From Candidatus Wallbacteria bacterium (GTDB taxonomy: Bacteria; Muiribacteriota; UBA6191; JACPRK01): a stretch of 11,067 bases of DNA. The DNA lies in contig JACQFU010000267.1 in NCBI GenBank assembly GCA_016199905.1, forward strand, positions 1-11,067, written 5' to 3'. Below the pieces are notes generated by a model. The model had not been told where the DNA came from. It saw only the letters and a program-made list of their open reading frames with translations, and did no database searches. The translations under genes and the position numbers were made by a program. Shown here one piece after another: positions 7,224 to 11,067 of this stretch; the first letter of the stretch is position 1; each line of letters opens with the position of its first letter.

Positions 7224-7916
7224 GTGACCGCCGACACCAAACGCCTCTGGATCGAGATCGCAGCAGTGCTGCTGCTGGGCGCGTTCCCTGTGTTCCTCTC
7301 CAACGGAGTGTTCTCGAGGCCCGCCCTGGAGGAGCCGCCTCCGCTGCTGGCGCACGTCTCGAACCCGCTCGAGACGCCGCTCAAGCTGACGGCTTACGCG
7401 CTCTTCATCGTTTGCCCGATCGCTGCGATTGCGCGGTCGGGACGTCCGCCGGCCCACTTCGGCATCCGGCGCGAACCTTGGACGGCCGTTGGCGCCGGGC
7501 TGATCTGCTTTCTTCTCAACTACGTCACGGCGTGGCTGGTCTGGGGGCTCTACTGGATCGCCGGGTTTCCACTGGGGACCGAGAGCATCCGGGCCTTTCA
7601 CGTCGCCCACGCCTCGAGTCTCGGCGAGGCCGTGTCGCTGCTTCCCTGGTACGCCATCGTGGTGATCGCCGAGGAGACCTTTGCGCGGTGCTATTTGTTG
7701 ACGCGCCTGCGCGAGGCCACGGGCAGCGCACCCTTCGCGATCGTCGCGTCCAGCTTCGCCTACGCCGCGTGGCATCCGCACTGGGGCCTGGCGGGCGCCG
7801 GGCACGTGTTCGCCGGCGGGCTCTTGTTCGGCGCGTTCTTCGTGGCGCGCGGCGGCGTCGTCGCGCCCGCCGTCGCACACTTCGTCTTCGACGCCCTGAC
7901 GCTGCTGCCGCGCTGA
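7224..7916 (+). CDS. CPBP-family intramembrane metalloprotease (CAAX protease/Abi type)
   Basis: A 230-residue integral membrane protein with hydrophobic segments at about 9-30, 54-71, 87-114, 137-150, 169-184, 191-208 and 211-228. The CPBP (CAAX prenyl protease 2/bacteriocin-processing, formerly Abi) motifs are in order: EETFAR (Glu150-Glu151-x3-Arg155), Tyr180-x3-His184 in 'YAAWHPHWG', and His219-x3-Asp223 near the C-terminus. These supply the glutamate/histidine active site of the glutamic-type intramembrane proteases. Bacterial members cleave diverse substrates or serve in bacteriocin self-immunity; the substrate here is unknown. GTG 7224 is chosen because it places a short cytoplasmic N-terminus before the first helix and is preceded by AGAGAGAAG; the open frame reaches further upstream only into the CYTH gene. 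It probably shares a transcript with the CYTH gene. Confidence 0.9.
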   Translation: MTADTKRLWIEIAAVLLLGAFPVFLSNGVFSRPALEEPPPLLAHVSNPLETPLKLTAYALFIVCPIAAIARSGRPPAHFGIRREPWTAVGAGLICFLLNYVTAWLVWGLYWIAGFPLGTESIRAFHVAHASSLGEAVSLLPWYAIVVIAEETFARCYLLTRLREATGSAPFAIVASSFAYAAWHPHWGLAGAGHVFAGGLLFGAFFVARGGVVAPAVAHFVFDALTLLPR

Positions 7917-8025
7917 AAGGCACCGTCGAGCAACCCCTCGGGAGTCAGCCTGCCGAAGAAGCGAATCGGATCGAACGGAAAGTCTCAGCCCTTCGCGACG
8001 GCTCGGCCGCGTCGATCGACAGCAG

Positions 8026-8946
8026 CTACTTGCTCGACGTGATGTCCACAGTGCCGTCGACGGCGTTGCCGTTGATCCGGTTGTTTTGGAAGGTGAGGAC
8101 GTCTCCGCCGGTCTGGGCCAGGACCCCGTTGGCCGTGTTGTCCATGACGGAGCTATTGGAGAGCCGGACCAACCCCTTGAGGTTCTGAGCCAGTATCCCA
8201 TGATTGCCGTTGCTGGAAACGATGCAGCGATCCACGTTCACCACCATCGCTCGCGTCGCGCCCAGGGCGACGATGCCGTTGGAAGCGCTTGACGTCACTC
8301 GCGAGTCCGTGAGGTGAACGGTGGCCCCGTCCTCCGCTCGGACTCCGACACGGTTCTTGTCGAGGCTTGTCCGGGTGATCGAGACAACGCAGCTCGTGGT
8401 CGGCTTGATCAAGATGCCGCCGCCTGCCGCGCCGCCGCAGCTACGGATCACCGTGTCGACGACGAACAGAGAGGCCTGCCCGCTGGGTTCGAAGTCGATA
8501 CCGTAGTTCGTGAAGCGGCCGATGGTGCAGTTCTCGACGTAGAGGGCCGAGCAATCGATGACCCGGATGCCGTTGGTCCCGGAATTGATGCCGTCGATGT
8601 CCAGGCCTCGAAGGATGACGATTCCCCCGGCAGCGCTGACGACGACGCCGTTGACACCCGCCGCCAGAATGCCGGCAATGCTTCCCTGTGAATTGAGCGT
8701 GATCGACTTGGTGACCGTGACGGCCCCGAAACCACCGGGATCGAGTACGGAGATTTCACCGTTGACGGCCGTCTTCGAGATCGCGCCGGCGAAGGTCTTG
8801 CACGGCGCCGTTCTACTGCAAGGATTGACATCGTCGCCAACGCCGGAAACCCACGTGCGGCTGGCCTGCGCGCTGGCGATCGAGCTCGCCCCGGCCAAGG
8901 ACAGGATGGCGACCACACGGCATACCCATCGAACGTTCCGGTTCAT
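8026..8946 (-). CDS. Secreted right-handed parallel beta-helix protein
   Basis: A 306-residue exported protein. The N-terminus MNRNVRW is followed by a hydrophobic core (about 8-23) and a signal peptidase I site near residues 24-28 (ASA or AQA before SRTW). The mature part begins with 'TWVSGVGDDVNPCSRTAPCKTF', a conserved opening of a bacterial beta-helix family, and continues with short repeating strands such as 'GIRVIDCSALYVENCTI', 'GVRAEDGATVHLTDSRV' and 'GILAQNLKGLVRLSNSSV', each rung about 22-24 residues, typical of pectin-lyase-like right-handed helices. No catalytic residues of a polysaccharide lyase are evident, so surface binding or a structural role is as likely as an enzyme. ATG 8946 is chosen over the in-frame upstream starts to 9015 because it has GAGGTG five bases upstream and directly begins the signal peptide. 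Converges with the CPBP gene, 109 bases away. Confidence 0.9.
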   Translation of the reverse strand: MNRNVRWVCRVVAILSLAGASSIASAQASRTWVSGVGDDVNPCSRTAPCKTFAGAISKTAVNGEISVLDPGGFGAVTVTKSITLNSQGSIAGILAAGVNGVVVSAAGGIVILRGLDIDGINSGTNGIRVIDCSALYVENCTIGRFTNYGIDFEPSGQASLFVVDTVIRSCGGAAGGGILIKPTTSCVVSITRTSLDKNRVGVRAEDGATVHLTDSRVTSSASNGIVALGATRAMVVNVDRCIVSSNGNHGILAQNLKGLVRLSNSSVMDNTANGVLAQTGGDVLTFQNNRINGNAVDGTVDITSSK

Positions 8947-9029
8947 GCTTGCACCTCGGAGGATCGGTTGATTGCCTAAGCGTACCCGCATGTTTGACGA
9001 GGCCCGCCCGCGCAACTAGGTGGTATGCC

Positions 9030-9060
9030 GGGTGCCGGCGTCACTTCCCACGCCGGACCC
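9030..9060. repeat. Bulged inverted repeat in the divergent promoter region
   Basis: GGGT-(G)-CCGGCGT pairs with ACGCCGG-ACCC: 11 base pairs with one bulged G and an eight-base loop (CACTTCCC). It sits 84 bases upstream of the beta-helix gene and 267 bases upstream of the ligase gene. It could be an operator, or a terminator of read-through in either direction, but no T-run follows. Confidence 0.5.
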
Positions 9061-9086
9061 CGAAAGCGTTCGCCGGAGCTGGATGT

Positions 9087-9101
9087 GGGTCAACCTGGGT
9101 C
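9087..9101. repeat. Short direct repeat GGGTC-AACCT-GGGTC
   Basis: Two GGGTC copies spaced ten bases apart, about one helical turn, in the divergent intergenic region. This spacing suits a tandem protein-binding site, but the repeat is short and may be accidental. Confidence 0.25.
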
Positions 9102-9288
9102 GGTGCCACTTGGGGCGATCGGGCCTCTGCTCTCCAGGGGTGCTCGCGTCGTCTGTCTGAACGCCAGCCGGCTCGGATTCATGTTCCATAGTTTGGTTCT
9201 CCGTGGTTGGTCAGCATCTCGTCGGCCCACCGGGATCGGAAGCCCCAGCCCCAGAGGCGTGGTCACTTAGGATACCATCCCGCTCGAG

Positions 9289-9330
9289 ATGCGCGCAAGA
9301 TATCGCCAGCGCGAGGGAGCCGCCGCTTGA
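9289..9330 (+). CDS. Possible 13-codon upstream frame overlapping the ligase start
   Basis: ATG 9289 opens a frame of 13 codons (MRARYRQREGAAA) whose TGA stop (9328-9330) overlaps the TTG start of the ligase as TTGA. The overlap is the geometry used for translational coupling. No clear ribosome binding site precedes the ATG, and the frame may simply be fortuitous, since the ligase has its own strong site inside it. Confidence 0.2.
   Translation: MRARYRQREGAAA
9313..9319 (+). promoter_or_regulatory. Ribosome binding site GAGGGAG that fixes the TTG start of the ligase
   Basis: GAGGGAG lies seven bases before TTG 9327. There is no in-frame ATG or GTG nearby that would keep the conserved N-terminal strand 'SGILGI', so this site decides for a TTG start. 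Confidence 0.7.
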
Positions 9331-11067
9331 GCGGGATTCTGGGAATCCTCCGCTGGGATGCCCCGGTGTCCCAGCCCGCCGCACTGCAGACCATGCTGAC
9401 CGCCGCGGCCGATTGGGCCCGAGGCGGCGCCGACCGCTGGGAGCAAGGGCCCGCCAGTCTCGCGCAACTGCGCTCCCAAGAGCCGTCCGGCGCGGGCTCC
9501 GAGGCGCTGCTTTGCGGTGACGCGGGTGAACGCGTGACGGTCGTCACCTGCGGGCGAGTGGACAACCGTCACGAGTTGGCGGAGGCCCTCGGCATCCCGT
9601 CCGGGGAGCTCGGCATGCTCTCCGATACCGAGCTCATCCGCCGAGTCTATTTGCGCTGGCGAGAGCAGTCGCCTCCGCGGCTGCAGGGCGACTGGGCGCT
9701 CGCGGCCTGGCACGTCAGGGAGAAGAGGTTATTCCTGGCCCGCGACCGATTCGGGATCACGGCCCTCTACCATCTCGCCGGCCCGGGGTTCTTTGCCTTC
9801 GCCTCCAGTCGTGATTCGTTGCTGGCGCTGGGTCTGGCGAGGCTTCGGATGGACGAGTTGTACTTGGCACAGGTCCTCATCGCGTGGCCGGCCTATCACG
9901 GCGAACGCACCATCTACCACGAGCTGCGGCGGCTGCCGCCGGCCCACTGCCTGCACGTGGACGCCGGCGGCTCGGCTTCACGCTGCTACTGGCGCCTGGA
10001 GGAGACGCCGCAGGTTCGGTTGCCCCGAACGGAGGACTATGCGGAGACTCTTCGCAGTCACCTCGACGAGGCCGTGAAATGCCGCTTGCGATCGCCAGGG
10101 CCGCTCGCCGTCAGCCTCTCGGGAGGCCTCGACTCCAGTTCGGTCACGGTCACGGCCGCCTCGCTGTTGCGCGCGAGAGGACGGCGGCTGGCCGCGTTCA
10201 CGTCGGTGCCCCTTTCACGTACCGAGGCGTTCGTGGGGAAGTGCTTTGGCGATGAGTATCCGTTCGCACGGTCGACGGCGGAGTTCGCCGGAAATGTCGA
10301 CCTTCTCGCCGTCGACGCGGCGTCGACGACTCCGCTGGAGGGCGTTCGGAGGTACCTGCGTATCCACGGCGAACCGGCTCACGCCGCAGGAAACGCGTTC
10401 TGGATGCTTGCCGTGCATGATGCTGCTCGTGCCCAAGGTTGCCAGGTTCTGCTCACCGGCCAGATGGGCAACGCGGGGCTCTCTTGGCCAGGGGACATCT
10501 ACTCTCAGTCCGTCGCCGAGCAGTTTCGCCAGCTTGGCCCTCGCCAGTGGCTCGTGGAGAGTCTGAAACGTTCGGCCCCCAGGCAGCTTCGGATGGCGTG
10601 GCAACGCTGGCGCAACTCTCCGCCGCCCCCGGACAGGGTCCGAGCGTCGGCGCTTCATCCGGAGCTCGCCCGAAGGCTTCGCGTTCACGAGCAGAGACTG
10701 GAAGCCGAGCTGCAGAGCTGGCCACCGGGGCCGCTCCAGGCGCGGCTCGCCATCCTCAAGCCGGGCAGGAATTTCATCGGCGCCATCCACGCGCAGCAAG
10801 GAGCTGCAGCCGGGCTGGAGATCCTGGACCCCACGTCCGATGTTCGGCTTCTCCAGTTCTGTCTGTCGGTGCCCGATGAAGTGCACAGGGATCGCGAAAC
10901 CGGTCTGGACCGTTGGCTCGTCCGCGAAGCGATGAAAGGAAGGCTGCCGGATGCCGTGCGGCTGAATTCACGCAGAGGCCGGCAGGCAGGCGACCTCGTG
11001 CCGCGTCTGCGCGCGATCGCCTCCGAGGTGGACGCGACACTAGTAGATCGTTTTCAAATCAACGCTA
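9327..11067 (+). CDS. Asparagine synthetase-like ATP-dependent amide ligase, Ser2 in place of catalytic Cys (lasso-cyclase type; 3' end cut by window edge)
   Basis: Two-domain protein of the asparagine synthetase B fold, 580 residues visible and probably nearly complete. The N-terminal glutaminase-like domain (about 2-180) has 'SGILGI', Asp79-Asn80-Arg81, and 'RDRFGI' at 139-144, but residue 2 is Ser instead of the Cys nucleophile, so it should not hydrolyse glutamine. The synthetase domain (about 225-580) has the ATP pyrophosphatase loop SGGLDSS (265-271), which adenylates a carboxylate. The usual SGDGGDE loop is replaced by TGQMGNAG (377-384). The C-terminal part keeps 'LDPTSDVRLLQFCLSVPDE' and 'NSRRGRQAGD', as in ligases that use a peptide or other amine. 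This pattern is known from lasso-peptide macrolactam cyclases and related ligases, so I infer amide-bond formation on a non-ammonia amine. No precursor peptide, PqqD-like or transglutaminase-like partner gene is within the window; they could lie to the right. Confidence 0.87.
   Translation, partial: MSGILGILRWDAPVSQPAALQTMLTAAADWARGGADRWEQGPASLAQLRSQEPSGAGSEALLCGDAGERVTVVTCGRVDNRHELAEALGIPSGELGMLSDTELIRRVYLRWREQSPPRLQGDWALAAWHVREKRLFLARDRFGITALYHLAGPGFFAFASSRDSLLALGLARLRMDELYLAQVLIAWPAYHGERTIYHELRRLPPAHCLHVDAGGSASRCYWRLEETPQVRLPRTEDYAETLRSHLDEAVKCRLRSPGPLAVSLSGGLDSSSVTVTAASLLRARGRRLAAFTSVPLSRTEAFVGKCFGDEYPFARSTAEFAGNVDLLAVDAASTTPLEGVRRYLRIHGEPAHAAGNAFWMLAVHDAARAQGCQVLLTGQMGNAGLSWPGDIYSQSVAEQFRQLGPRQWLVESLKRSAPRQLRMAWQRWRNSPPPPDRVRASALHPELARRLRVHEQRLEAELQSWPPGPLQARLAILKPGRNFIGAIHAQQGAAAGLEILDPTSDVRLLQFCLSVPDEVHRDRETGLDRWLVREAMKGRLPDAVRLNSRRGRQAGDLVPRLRAIASEVDATLVDRFQINA

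Larger units (their letters stand above)
8947..9326. other. 380-base divergent intergenic region
   Basis: Separates the beta-helix gene (leftward) from the asparagine synthetase-like gene (rightward) and should hold both promoters, but no good -35/-10 pair stands out. It contains ribosome binding sites at both ends, a strong bulged hairpin at 9030-9060, a pair of GGGTC direct repeats ten bases apart (9087-9101) and a 13-codon frame that ends over the TTG start of the ligase. No small peptide resembling a lasso precursor was found in any plus-strand frame. Confidence 0.55.

Noticed and set aside
8011..8020. Perfect palindrome GTCGATCGAC between the convergent genes
   Set aside because: Ten bases of GATC-centred symmetry are expected often by chance at this composition, and there is no flanking feature that supports a terminator.
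6882..8201. Minus-strand frame of 439 codons
   Set aside because: Runs opposite the CYTH and CPBP genes and through the beta-helix gene in another frame. The three overlapped genes have recognisable domains; this one has none.
9025..9270. Plus-strand frame of 81 codons before the ligase, considered as a peptide precursor
   Set aside because: It has no leader-like N-terminus, no clear ribosome binding site, and no core with an acidic residue at ring-forming spacing after a leader Thr; it also spans the intergenic hairpin.
10215..10886. Minus-strand frame of 223 codons inside the ligase gene
   Set aside because: The plus-strand ligase frame has conserved motifs on both sides of and within this interval.

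Overview
This is a GC-rich bacterial window with six protein-coding genes, two of them cut by the window edges. The codon style, GTG and TTG starts, a huge multi-GAF histidine kinase and a secreted beta-helix protein of the 'TWVSGVGDD...NPCSRTAPCKTF' type suggest a soil or environmental bacterium of the Acidobacteriota or Myxococcota/Proteobacteria kind. The sequence alone does not fix the phylum. No rRNA, tRNA, CRISPR array or insertion sequence was seen.

Layout, left to right. Positions 3826 down to the left edge (minus strand) hold one uninterrupted reading frame of at least 1275 codons. It encodes a membrane-anchored histidine kinase with about six transmembrane segments, up to five GAF-like modules, an H-box and an HATPase domain; the C-terminal end lies just outside the window. 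Positions 3827-4296 are a 470-base gap. It carries an eroded remnant that resembles a heavy-metal-binding domain (PGK..KCGMTL), a putative promoter for the kinase, and two neighbouring hairpins just behind the next gene. Positions 6549-4297 (minus) encode a 750-residue HEAT-repeat protein with one C-terminal membrane anchor.

Divergent from it, 6647-7180 (plus) encodes a CYTH/class IV adenylate cyclase-like protein with a very good ribosome binding site. It is followed after 43 bases by a CPBP-family intramembrane protease (7224-7916, plus), probably in the same transcript. Convergent to these, 8946-8026 (minus) encodes an exported right-handed beta-helix protein. A 380-base divergent intergenic region with a strong imperfect hairpin separates it from the last gene. 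That gene is an asparagine synthetase-like ATP-dependent ligase starting at TTG 9327 and running off the right edge. Its glutaminase nucleophile (Cys2) is replaced by Ser, as in lasso-peptide cyclases and related amide-forming enzymes.

The genes do not form one obvious pathway. The two minus-strand genes on the left are a sensor kinase and a HEAT scaffold separated by 470 bases. The middle pair may be a small operon. The ligase on the right is probably part of a cluster that continues beyond the window and is the best lead for a natural-product or peptide-modification locus. Many long open frames opposite these genes are GC-driven shadows.
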